Assembly (NCBI RefSeq): GCF_003633685.1
Contig: NZ_RBKT01000001.1
Span: 5,642,001 to 5,706,000 of the forward strand
Reading direction: 5' to 3'
From: Micromonospora pisi
GTDB lineage: Bacteria > Actinomycetota > Actinomycetes > Mycobacteriales > Micromonosporaceae
DNA length: 64,000 nucleotides
A program made the translations under genes and the position numbers. The notes beneath the pieces are model-generated. The model was not told the origin of the DNA and did not search any database. It saw nothing but the letters and a program-made list of their open reading frames with translations. Of this stretch, positions 54,351 through 62,638 are shown in pieces. Position 1 is the first letter of the stretch. Each line of letters starts with the position of its first letter.

Positions 54351-56486
54351 CTATGGCAGGAAGGGACTCGCCGTCCCGTTCCAGGAGACATGCAGCGCTT
54401 CCCGGGCCCGGGTGCAGGCGACGAAGAGCACGCAGCGTTCGCGGAGCAGGTCGCTGTCGTGCTGAATGCGGTCTACCTCTGGTGGGGTGATCTCCTTGGC
54501 GAAAGGCACCGCCTTGGCGGTCACCCCCAGCACCGCGACGCAGCGGAACTCCAGACCTTTCATCGCATGCATGGTGGCGAGGCGTACGCCGTCGACGTCC
54601 GCACCGGGCTGGTCCTTCACCCGGACGGTAGGAATTCCCGCCCCTTCCAGCTCGTCGCCCACCCGGTCCAGCAGCAGGTTGAACCGGGTGCAGACGGCGA
54701 TCTCGCTCGGCCTGACTCCCTGGTCGAGCCATTCCCGTACCCGTTGCGCCAGCGCTGAGACCTCGTCCTGCTCGCTCGGGTGACCTCCGGCGTACGGACG
54801 CCTGCCGTGCAGCAGAGAGCGGTATCCCGCGAGGCTGTCGCTGCCCTCCCCGCCGAGGTCCTCGACCCGCGAACCGTCGAGTAGCCCGGTCGACCACGTG
54901 AGGATCTCCTCGGTGCTGCGGTAGTTGACGCGTAGCCGGCTGCTGCGCCCGGCGGTGGCGATGCCGAGGGCGCCAAGCGCTACCCGCGAGTCGTAGATCC
55001 GCTGATGCGGGTCACCGGTGATGAACAGGTCGTTCGGCCCGTTGGGTACGGCCGCGCGCAGCACCCGCCACTGCGCGGGGTGCAGATCCTGTGCCTCGTC
55101 GACCACCACGTGCTCGAAGCCGTGCGTGGCGAGATCGGCCTCGCCCAGCAGCCGGGCCGCCTCGGCGCAGAGTTGCAGGTGGGTGCTGGTGCCGGTCGCG
55201 TTCAACTCGGCCTGGAAGACCCCGATCGCCTGCCAGACGCGTTCCCGCTGCCGGGGGCCGATCGTCGAGCCCCGGCCACGCCGGACGACCCGCTGGTATC
55301 CGGCCAGGTCGTCGATCTGGTGGGCGAGGATGACGTGCCGGAACTCCTGGGCCAGGAACTGTTCCGTCCAGGGCAGGTCGAGCTGGCGGCGTACGCGTCG
55401 CCAGACCTGCCGTTCGTCGGCGTCGCCGATCAGGGACGGCACCCGCCCGACCAGGTTGCGGACGGTACGCACCGCGAAGGCGTTCACGGTGGTCACCTCC
55501 ACCCGGTCGAGCTGTTTCGCGTCGTGGTCGAGGAGCAACGCCAGGTTTTCCCGCAGGGTCCCGGCGAGCGCGTTGGTGTAGGTGGTGAGCAGCACCCGGC
55601 TGTCGGGGGAGCGGGCGAGCAGGTGCTTGACCCGGTGCAGCGCCACCACCGTCTTGCCGGTGCCGGGTCCGCCGGTCACCTGCGCCGGCCCGTTGTACGA
55701 GCCCCGGTAGGCGACCCGCCGCTGGGACGGATGCAGGAAGACTCGCCACGCCGCGAACGGCTTCTCCAGGATCTCGGCCAGGTCGTTGGCGCTGGTCACG
55801 AGGGTGATCCGGCTGGTGGTGTTGGCGATCGCCATGGCGAGGCTGTCGACCGTGTGATCGTCGGCGTCGGCGGGCCGACGTTCGGCGACCACGTCCCGGT
55901 AGACCTCGTCGGGGGTGAAACCCTCGGCGAGGTATTGCAGGACCTCGAACTGGTCCTCCGGGAAGAGCGCGCTGAACGCCTCCAGCTGCGGCTTGTCGAT
56001 GATGGTGCGTACGGCGCGGAGCACCTGGTCGTCGATGCCGAGCTGGCGCAGCACCTTGTCGGAGCGGTTGGCGAAGAGCAGCGCCGACGCGTTCGCCGCA
56101 GCCTGTTCCAGCGCCGGGGTGAGTTGTTCGATCGCGACGACGTTGCGCACCTCCAGCGCCCGGGTGGCGGTGTTGACCGTGTAGAGGCGCTTCGCCGCCC
56201 ACCCGTACGCGTCGTTGTGCGGCACGACGTAGAGCAGGAGGAACGTGTCGCTGCCGTCGTCCGGGGCGAGCACCACACCGCGCCAGAAGTCGCTGATCCG
56301 GATGGTCCGCATGCGCGGGTCCCGCGCGTTGTGGACCGATTCCAGGTGCAGACCCTTGTCGGCGTGCAGCTCGGCGATGGTGAGCTGCTGAAATTTCGCC
56401 ATCGCCTTGCGTACTCCGGCTTTCACCGGTTTTTCGAGCACGTCGTAGCTTTCCCAGAAGCTGTTGGCGAAGGCGAGTTGCGGCAC
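54351..56486 (-). CDS. RelE-like domain fused to UvrD/PcrA-type SF1 helicase
   Basis: A 711-residue protein. The N-terminal 110 residues look like the RelE/ParE toxin fold (ends in LLLYVVPHNDAYGWAAKR). Residues about 250-700 are a UvrD-like helicase: TGGPGTGKTVVALHRVKHLL (Walker A), VVVDEAQDLHPAQWRVL (motif II), TGDPHQRIYD (III), RVNYRST (IV), ATMHAMKGLEFRCV (V), VACTRAREAL (VI). Such RelE-helicase fusions occur in actinobacteria; function is unknown, possibly DNA repair or defence. ATG at 56486, 85 bp after the small gene at 56572-56805. Confidence 0.85.
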   Translation of the reverse strand: MPQLAFANSFWESYDVLEKPVKAGVRKAMAKFQQLTIAELHADKGLHLESVHNARDPRMRTIRISDFWRGVVLAPDDGSDTFLLLYVVPHNDAYGWAAKRLYTVNTATRALEVRNVVAIEQLTPALEQAAANASALLFANRSDKVLRQLGIDDQVLRAVRTIIDKPQLEAFSALFPEDQFEVLQYLAEGFTPDEVYRDVVAERRPADADDHTVDSLAMAIANTTSRITLVTSANDLAEILEKPFAAWRVFLHPSQRRVAYRGSYNGPAQVTGGPGTGKTVVALHRVKHLLARSPDSRVLLTTYTNALAGTLRENLALLLDHDAKQLDRVEVTTVNAFAVRTVRNLVGRVPSLIGDADERQVWRRVRRQLDLPWTEQFLAQEFRHVILAHQIDDLAGYQRVVRRGRGSTIGPRQRERVWQAIGVFQAELNATGTSTHLQLCAEAARLLGEADLATHGFEHVVVDEAQDLHPAQWRVLRAAVPNGPNDLFITGDPHQRIYDSRVALGALGIATAGRSSRLRVNYRSTEEILTWSTGLLDGSRVEDLGGEGSDSLAGYRSLLHGRRPYAGGHPSEQDEVSALAQRVREWLDQGVRPSEIAVCTRFNLLLDRVGDELEGAGIPTVRVKDQPGADVDGVRLATMHAMKGLEFRCVAVLGVTAKAVPFAKEITPPEVDRIQHDSDLLRERCVLFVACTRAREALHVSWNGTASPFLP

Positions 56487-56571
56487 GGGCGGGACCTCCG
56501 GCGTGGTCGATCGATGACGGCGGAAGCGACACTACCCATCGCGTACGAGTCGTGACGGCCCGGTGGGGCAC

Positions 56572-56805
56572 CTACACGCGTCCGAAGTCGCCTTCGGGTT
56601 CGCGGTGGAGGATTTCCAGCAGCGCTGGGTCGCTGTGCACCTCGGCGGTGTGCCGCCACTGGATCAGCAGGACGGCTACCGGGGTCAGGTTGTCCAGGGA
56701 GGAGGCCCCCTGCGTCACCGTCACCAACTCGGACAGGAGTTGGTCGACGTCTGGCTCGGGGAGCGCGGTGACCCACGGCAGTGCCTCGGCCAGGACTCGG
56801 CGCAC
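56572..56805 (-). CDS. small protein upstream of the RelE-helicase, unknown
   Basis: About 77 residues from a GTG at 56805 (start uncertain; the frame is open further upstream without a good start codon). The C-terminal part TPVAVLLIQWRHTAEVHSDPALLEILHREPEGDFG is typical of small actinobacterial proteins found before RelE-type genes, and I read it as an antitoxin-like partner. It follows the DUF397 gene in the same direction, about 100 bp downstream. Confidence 0.5.
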   Translation of the reverse strand: MRRVLAEALPWVTALPEPDVDQLLSELVTVTQGASSLDNLTPVAVLLIQWRHTAEVHSDPALLEILHREPEGDFGRV

Positions 56806-56903
56806 CGTATCCGAGGCGTCGGACCGGATCAGGCCCGGGAGCAGCCGTGCGCTGAAGTCGGCGCCCGGCGGTTCGCCGGGCGCCGTGCTTCCGGCGTACG
56901 GTG

Positions 56904-57098
56904 TCAGCGCCTCGACCTGGCCGCGTGGATGAAGGCGGTCCAGGCGCCGGGGGAGAAGGTGAGCATCGGCCCGGCCGGGTCTTTGCTGTCGCGTACGGCG
57001 ACGATGTCGGCCAGGTTGTCGGCGACCTCGACGCAGTTGCCGCCGTTGTCGCCACTGCGGGTGCTCTTGCGCCAGTGGGCGCCGGTCAGTTCAGCCAT
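56904..57098 (-). CDS. DUF397 protein
   Basis: A 64-residue DUF397 protein: HWRKSTRSGDNGGNCVEVAD, then VAVRDSKDPAGPMLTFSPGAWTAFI. This family always pairs with a Scr1-type XRE regulator; the pair controls cell development or conflict genes in streptomycetes and relatives. The start ATG at 57098 overlaps the XRE stop by 8 nt (ATGGCTGA), so translation is coupled. Confidence 0.93.
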   Translation of the reverse strand: MAELTGAHWRKSTRSGDNGGNCVEVADNLADIVAVRDSKDPAGPMLTFSPGAWTAFIHAARSRR

Positions 57099-57972
57099 GG
57101 TAGATCTCCTCGATGGTTTTGTTGATGAGCTGTCGGGACTGCTGCTCGTTCAGGGCGAGCGTTTCGAGGCTGGCCCAGACCTGCTCGTAGGCGGCTAGTT
57201 CTTCCTTGCGGTCGAGGTAGAGCGCCCCGGTCAACGACTCGCTGTAGACGACCGAGGGTTCGGGTTCGACGCGTTTGCCGGGTGGGAAGTCGAGCAGCAC
57301 GAAGGCCCCGGCGACCGTGCCGAAGTGCGGGCCGGCGGCGAGTGGCACCACCCGGATCGAGAGGTGGGGGAGGCGGCCCATTTCCAGCAGGTGCCGGAGT
57401 TGTTCCGCCATCGTCGCCGAGCCGCCGACAGTGCGCAGCAGCACCGCTTCGGAGAGCATGACGTCGAGCCGGGGCGGGGCAGGCAGCCGACGCCGGAGCA
57501 GGGCCTGCCGTCGCAGCCGCAGCCCGACCAGGCGCTCCCGTTCGTCGTCGGCCATGCCGGAGCGGTTGCCATAGAGCCCGAGGGCGTAGGCGCGGGTTTG
57601 CAGGAGTCCGGGGATCAGCGCCTCGTCGTGTTCCCGGAGTCGACAGGCGGCGGACTCCAGGCCGACATACAGCTCGAACCACTCGGGGACGGTGTCGCCG
57701 TACGAGTGCCACCAGCCTTTGGTTTTTGTCTCGCCGGCCAGGGCGATCAGCGCGCCGGTCAGCTCGGGGGTGGCGGCGTACAGCTCGCACATCGCGCGGA
57801 CGTCGAGGGCCCGCACGGGGCCGAGGCCGTATTCGATCCGCCACACCTTCTGCCGGCTGCACTGCAACGCCTCCGACGCACCGTCGAGCGTCATCCGCGC
57901 CTCGGTGCGCAGCTCCCGCAGCTCCCGCCCGAGTTGCCGTCGAGGCACCGTCGACCCCATGTCGTCAACCAT
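57091..57972 (-). CDS. Scr1-type XRE-family regulator (HTH + DUF5753)
   Basis: A 293-residue regulator. An N-terminal HTH_31-type domain (RRQLGRELRELRTEARMTLDGASEALQCSRQKVWRIEYG) is followed by the C-terminal DUF5753 domain (about 90-280). ATG at 57972 has GGAGGCGGGGAGCGG upstream, and its start overlaps the stop of the 64-residue gene at 57965 by 8 nt. Partner DUF397 gene downstream. Targets are unknown, but location suggests regulation within the defence island. Confidence 0.9.
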   Translation of the reverse strand: MVDDMGSTVPRRQLGRELRELRTEARMTLDGASEALQCSRQKVWRIEYGLGPVRALDVRAMCELYAATPELTGALIALAGETKTKGWWHSYGDTVPEWFELYVGLESAACRLREHDEALIPGLLQTRAYALGLYGNRSGMADDERERLVGLRLRRQALLRRRLPAPPRLDVMLSEAVLLRTVGGSATMAEQLRHLLEMGRLPHLSIRVVPLAAGPHFGTVAGAFVLLDFPPGKRVEPEPSVVYSESLTGALYLDRKEELAAYEQVWASLETLALNEQQSRQLINKTIEEIYHG

Positions 57973-58159
57973 CCGCTCCCCGCCTCCCGCGCCACTCCGC
58001 CGCGCCGTCGCACCGCGAGGTCGCCTGAAGATCGGGTACGACATGCGCCACCGTCAGCCGCCGCCAGCGCACCGGCACATCCCCGTCCGGCGCCACCTGC
58101 CCGACCAGGTCAACCCCGACCTCCCCCGGCCGCAAGAACCACTTCCATCGCCTGCCCAT
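57965..58159 (-). CDS. 64-residue protein of unknown function
   Basis: MGRRWKWFLRPGEVGVDLVGQ..., a short basic protein with no known domain. Supported by CAGGGGGGAC directly before the ATG and by an 8-nt ATGGTTGA overlap with the XRE start, the same coupling as between XRE and DUF397. It would be the first gene of the cassette. Confidence 0.55.
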   Translation of the reverse strand: MGRRWKWFLRPGEVGVDLVGQVAPDGDVPVRWRRLTVAHVVPDLQATSRCDGAAEWRGRRGADG

Positions 58160-58267
58160 GTCCCCCCTGCCGTCCTCGTACGACGAGCCTACCTCAGGCT
58201 AACTAGGATTCCTAGCAAACCCAGGGTTACTCGTCTACCTGCTGATCCAGAGTGATCCCATCAAGCT

Positions 58268-58504
58268 ATGCCTTACGCCACGCCCCTCTGGAGATCCATA
58301 CGTGATGATCTTCGGGCCAGGATCAAGGCGGGCTTGTTGAAGCCGGGTGAGAAGATCCCGACGACGCAGAAGCTCATGGATCAGTACTCGACAAGCTCCG
58401 CAACTGTTCGGAGAGCTGTAGACCTGATGATTGAGTCCGGCGAGCTTGTCGGCCGGCAAGGATTAGGCGTCTTTGTCGCTGACGCCTCTGAGCGAAATTC
58501 TTAA
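58268..58504 (+). CDS. short GntR-family regulator
   Basis: A 78-residue protein that consists only of the GntR winged helix-turn-helix (LWRSIRDDLRARIKAGLLKPGEKIPTTQKLMDQYSTSSATVRRAVDLMIESGELVGRQGLGVFV). No effector domain. Such short forms occur in actinomycete conjugative elements and islands. It is divergent from the XRE cassette and convergent with the methylase gene; its operator is unknown. The following 58505-58729 has no gene I can support. Confidence 0.85.
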   Translation: MPYATPLWRSIRDDLRARIKAGLLKPGEKIPTTQKLMDQYSTSSATVRRAVDLMIESGELVGRQGLGVFVADASERNS

Positions 58505-58729
58505 TGCGCCAACGAAGGCTCCCCCCTCGATCCTTGATTCATCTATGGGGCCGCCGTCTCTCCTTTCGGGTCGCTAACCGTAGCCTGCTTCCGGCTTATT
58601 TATTGGTGGAAGCAGGACATGATCTCCGAATAGCAACCGCTGCTGCCTTCGGTTGAACTGGTCCATCATCAGATTGACGAGGTCAAGCGTTTGCTTGCCA
58701 GATGTAACGGCAGCCTTTCGTATATTGCG

Positions 58730-61700
58730 TCATGCTTTGTCGAACGCGTTCAGGACGAGGTCCCGAGTTCGGTAGGTGCCAAATTTGCGGTTTTCCTTAC
58801 GTTCGAGTGTAGGAAACGTCGTAAGAATGTGTGCTAACTGAGTGCGACTGACCTTGAACACGTGCTTAGCAAGTATGGCGTCAATGGCTGCTTGCGCTTC
58901 GGCTCGGGCGTTGTCGTCAATGAGTGCTTCGGGTGAAATTTGTCCCTCCGGCACGGGGGGCACCCAATTGAACTGAGCCATCCTGTTCCAAAAGGGAGTC
59001 ATTTCTGGGCCGGTGCATGTGAGGCGAAGGGTGAGTGGAGCAAGGCGGTCGACAATCGGGTTGCCCGGGTGAAGGCGTGGGAAGGGAAGACTATCGAGCA
59101 CGCCCAGCTGAATATGCAGCGATACCTTTTTGCGAGCGAGGAAATCGAGGCATAGTGAATTCGCCGCACCTAGCCAGAGGAGATACGACCATTCGAACTC
59201 TTCCTCGAAGGTGATCGTTGGAACCGAATGGCCGCAGATTACTTGAGGTGGGATTAAGGTCGCTACTAGTGATCGCTCATTTCGGGGCGAGGTGACATCA
59301 CAGAAACCTAAACGGAATCGATTGATGCGATCCTTGACCTTGTTCGGGATGTTTCGTGTCGGCACTACCCACTGTGGTGCTATGGCTTTCTTCGCGGAGC
59401 CAAACTCCAGTTCATCCCAGACTGCGGACCGGCCTCTGCCGGAGACGTAGGCCTTTGCTCGATGATCATACTGTGCTACCATCCTTCCTTCGTAGAGAGG
59501 GAGACCTGGTTCCTCGTCTGTATACCGATCACGGTCATTTCCCATGTGAATCTCTGTTTGGTATGCGCGACGTGGGTAATCATCCGAAATTATCGCGAAG
59601 GCCGGCCATTGGCGATATAGGTGATCAGTGATCTCGGCATCATCTCCTCCGATAGTGTCACTGATCGCCAGTGCCTCCTCCGATTGGCTACGTACGGTTT
59701 CAACCAAGAGTCGAGGCGGGTTCTCCAGCGCGGCAGCTAGGTCACCGGGGTCCTTGAGCTGGAATCCGACGGAGAATTCCGTTGTGCTGCCCGCCCGACG
59801 TGCTGAATAAGCACCGAAGCGCATGGTGCTATCGGCTCCGTCAAACCACTCTTCACCTTTGTTGATAAAGCCCAACATGAGCTTTAGCTCCCAACGGTTG
59901 AAGAGCTCAGCTCGGATCGCCTGCGCGTTGGCGCCGTTATAGATGCCCGACGGCGTGACCTGTGCAACTGTACCGTCTGGACCGGTCAGGGCGAGGGCGG
60001 TCTCCACGAACATTCGATAAACGTTGAAGTCGCCCTTACCTAGGTTGCCCTGAGAAAATAGGCGATAGCGCTCGCTCCGCTTGATGAAGTGGACCAAGGC
60101 ATAGATGTCACGTCGTGACGTCTGCCACCGTTCCTGGATTGCCGGGCTTTGCGTAAGTCGGGCGACGGCTGCTTGGCGCTCATCCTTTTTCAGGCCTCGG
60201 AAGTTCGGGTCGTAAGTAGAAAAGAATTCCTTTTCGTCTGGGCTTAAGGTGTCCCAGGGGGGATTTCCTAGTAGGCATGAAAAGCCGCCTGTCCATCCAG
60301 GGGAATCTGCCTTCTCGTCATCAGAAGACACCCGGAATATTTCGGGAAATTCGAGGTGCCAGTGGAAAAAGCTGTATCTGTCAGCTAGTTCCATGATCTT
60401 TTGGCGTGTTTCCTTCGGAATTCCATCACCGTCTTGGGTCGTTAGAGCTCGAAAGATCTCTTGTGTCACCGGACGTGGAGCATCCTTCGTCTTCTCCCAA
60501 AAGAAAGAGGAGCACCAGGCGTCGGCTACGTGAACGGCATGTAAGAACGTTTGGGTGTTCTGCAACCTGTGGAACGCTGCGGCTTGTGCCCGTACGTCTC
60601 TCAAAGTTTCGGCCCTGCGGGTGGTGATGCTGTGTAATTCGTCTGCGAAAGTTGCATTAGAGATTGGAATTTCGCGCCTGGTATCGGACAGAAAAAGGGT
60701 CACGCGGCCTTCGTGTTCCCTTTTGTTGATGCTTTTTAGGTCGGTGGCGAAGTATTCGTCGTCACCCTCGATTGAGGTGAATGCAACTGTGGGGATTCCC
60801 CGAGAAAGGAGGGCGGGCGTTGCTCCAACGAGCGCATTTCCCTGTTTGATGTGAGCATCGAGAAAGCCCAATGGTTTGCCCGGCTCCAGCGCCTCCAGCC
60901 ATAAAGACACCTTGGCTAGCTCGACCGCCATTGGATTCTTGTCTACGCCGTATATGCAGTGAGTTACCACTTCCCCCATTGCTCCACGCAGGGCTTCCGC
61001 GGTCGGTTCTGGACTACTTTCCCGAATTGCCGCGAGCCGCTTCGCGATGCGGCGAGCGGCGGCGACGAGAAAATGACCCGATCCACAGGCGGGATCACAA
61101 ACCGTCACTCCCAGGAGTTCCTCGATAATGAAGGCCGTTTGGTTAGCGTTTGCCGACAAATCGGCCCGCCTAAGGCCTCGCTCCACGGCGTCGTTTAGTA
61201 CGGGGTCGAGCGCGGAATCGAGTAGGCACTCGATGATCGCGGAGTGGGTGTAGAAAGAACCTGTAGTTTTCCGTGCATTGCCACCGACTTCAACCATCTG
61301 AGCGGCACGCTTGTTGGCAGATGAAATTAGGCGGAGTTCAAGTAAAAACTCATAAATTGATCCAAGTTCATCTGCACCTAAATGTTGGTAGTCTATTGCG
61401 CGGTAGCGATTTGAGTTCGTGTCTCTTATTTGAGATATCTGTCGGATAGCAGACAGAAGAGCCTGGTTCGAAAGTGAAAGGCCGTCCAGTGGTCGGTCTG
61501 CGTCGGTTTCCTCAAATATGCCACCGAGAGCCGGAAGTCCTAGTTCTGCCCGCCCCTCGTTCCTCCCCAAGCTGTCCAGAACAAGTCTCAGGGCCAGATA
61601 TAGGTCCGTATGTTGACTGCCTCTTCGTCGCCGTGCGACCTGCCGTAGTCGAGCGGTCGACGCATATTGCGCATATCGTTGTGCGATCTTCGCGTCGGTG

Positions 61701-62638
61701 CTTGGGGGGTGCAGAATGCCACGGTCCTCGGCCACGAAGACGAAGAGTAAGCGATAGACGAAGCGTAGTAGCGCGTGTTGTAGCGCGTCTGTATCTAAGT
61801 CCTTTCGAAGGCGATCGTTGGCTGGATGCTGCAAGAATCCCGTCGCGAGCAACGCGATAGCTTCCTGAACTCCAATACGAATCTGCTTAAGCGCCCGGAT
61901 GCCTGTCTGAATTGCTTCCGTGCGCCACTTCTCCAGCCAGCAGGTCGACGGGGCGGTGCCTTCGGCCACGTCGAAGCGGGAGACGTGCAGCAGGCGGTAG
62001 AGCAGGACGAACTCGCTGAACAGTTCGCCGTCGAAGATCGCTTCCAGGTCGAATTCGACGTACGCGGCGGTCGCGAGCGCGCTGGAGTCGCGCAGCAGCC
62101 GAAGCTGGCGGCCGTTGGTGAGCACGGCCCACAGGTGCGACTCGGAGCGGTTCAGGCACTCCTGCACCAGCGACTGCGCCGGCACCGTCCCGGCACCGCC
62201 GGACCGCTTGTCCAGGATCGCGTTCCAAGGGATCAGATGCAGCGGTACGTGATTCCAGCGGTGACTGATCGCGAACGTCTTGCCGCCGTCGTCGGCGGTG
62301 ATGCCGGGGGCCCCGATCTCGGTCAGCCGGCCGAAGCCCAGCTCGGAGAAGAGGGGTTCGAGCCACTGCGTGACGGCGAGCCCGGTCGGGTCGGCCGGGG
62401 CTGCCGCCTCCTGGGCGACCGGGAGCTTCTGCCGCAGGTCGGCCCAGACCGACTTGAGATAGTCCCAGTGCCGTTCGGCGTCGTCGCGCACCGACCGGGT
62501 GCCGACCAACCGGTAGTCGGCGGGGGAGGAGCCCTTGACGTCCCGGCCCTCGGAGATCCGGACCAGCATGTCGGCGGGAATGAGCCCACCGATCGTGTGT
62601 ACGGCGGAAAAGACCTGGTTGCGGGCGATGGCGGACAT
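58730..62638 (-). CDS. large N6-adenine DNA methylase (DrmMI/PglX-like)
   Basis: A 1302-residue methylase. An N-terminal region of about 480 residues, then motif I VTVCDPACGSGHFLVAAARRIAKRL (about 515), a specific insert, and motif IV LLGNPPWDTLSPDEKEFF (about 790), typical of Eco57I-like gamma-class adenine methylases; the rest is probably target recognition. Size and coupling to an SNF2 helicase (ATG at 62638 overlapping its TGA) match DrmMI of class 1 DISARM. The DNA coding for residues from about 241 onward is much less GC-rich than the 5' part, without a frame break, indicating a mosaic gene. Confidence 0.85.
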   Translation of the reverse strand: MSAIARNQVFSAVHTIGGLIPADMLVRISEGRDVKGSSPADYRLVGTRSVRDDAERHWDYLKSVWADLRQKLPVAQEAAAPADPTGLAVTQWLEPLFSELGFGRLTEIGAPGITADDGGKTFAISHRWNHVPLHLIPWNAILDKRSGGAGTVPAQSLVQECLNRSESHLWAVLTNGRQLRLLRDSSALATAAYVEFDLEAIFDGELFSEFVLLYRLLHVSRFDVAEGTAPSTCWLEKWRTEAIQTGIRALKQIRIGVQEAIALLATGFLQHPANDRLRKDLDTDALQHALLRFVYRLLFVFVAEDRGILHPPSTDAKIAQRYAQYASTARLRQVARRRRGSQHTDLYLALRLVLDSLGRNEGRAELGLPALGGIFEETDADRPLDGLSLSNQALLSAIRQISQIRDTNSNRYRAIDYQHLGADELGSIYEFLLELRLISSANKRAAQMVEVGGNARKTTGSFYTHSAIIECLLDSALDPVLNDAVERGLRRADLSANANQTAFIIEELLGVTVCDPACGSGHFLVAAARRIAKRLAAIRESSPEPTAEALRGAMGEVVTHCIYGVDKNPMAVELAKVSLWLEALEPGKPLGFLDAHIKQGNALVGATPALLSRGIPTVAFTSIEGDDEYFATDLKSINKREHEGRVTLFLSDTRREIPISNATFADELHSITTRRAETLRDVRAQAAAFHRLQNTQTFLHAVHVADAWCSSFFWEKTKDAPRPVTQEIFRALTTQDGDGIPKETRQKIMELADRYSFFHWHLEFPEIFRVSSDDEKADSPGWTGGFSCLLGNPPWDTLSPDEKEFFSTYDPNFRGLKKDERQAAVARLTQSPAIQERWQTSRRDIYALVHFIKRSERYRLFSQGNLGKGDFNVYRMFVETALALTGPDGTVAQVTPSGIYNGANAQAIRAELFNRWELKLMLGFINKGEEWFDGADSTMRFGAYSARRAGSTTEFSVGFQLKDPGDLAAALENPPRLLVETVRSQSEEALAISDTIGGDDAEITDHLYRQWPAFAIISDDYPRRAYQTEIHMGNDRDRYTDEEPGLPLYEGRMVAQYDHRAKAYVSGRGRSAVWDELEFGSAKKAIAPQWVVPTRNIPNKVKDRINRFRLGFCDVTSPRNERSLVATLIPPQVICGHSVPTITFEEEFEWSYLLWLGAANSLCLDFLARKKVSLHIQLGVLDSLPFPRLHPGNPIVDRLAPLTLRLTCTGPEMTPFWNRMAQFNWVPPVPEGQISPEALIDDNARAEAQAAIDAILAKHVFKVSRTQLAHILTTFPTLERKENRKFGTYRTRDLVLNAFDKA

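Noticed and set aside
58730-62638. BREX PglX
   Set aside because: No brxC, brxL, pglZ or other BREX genes; coupling to an SNF2 helicase fits DrmMI better.
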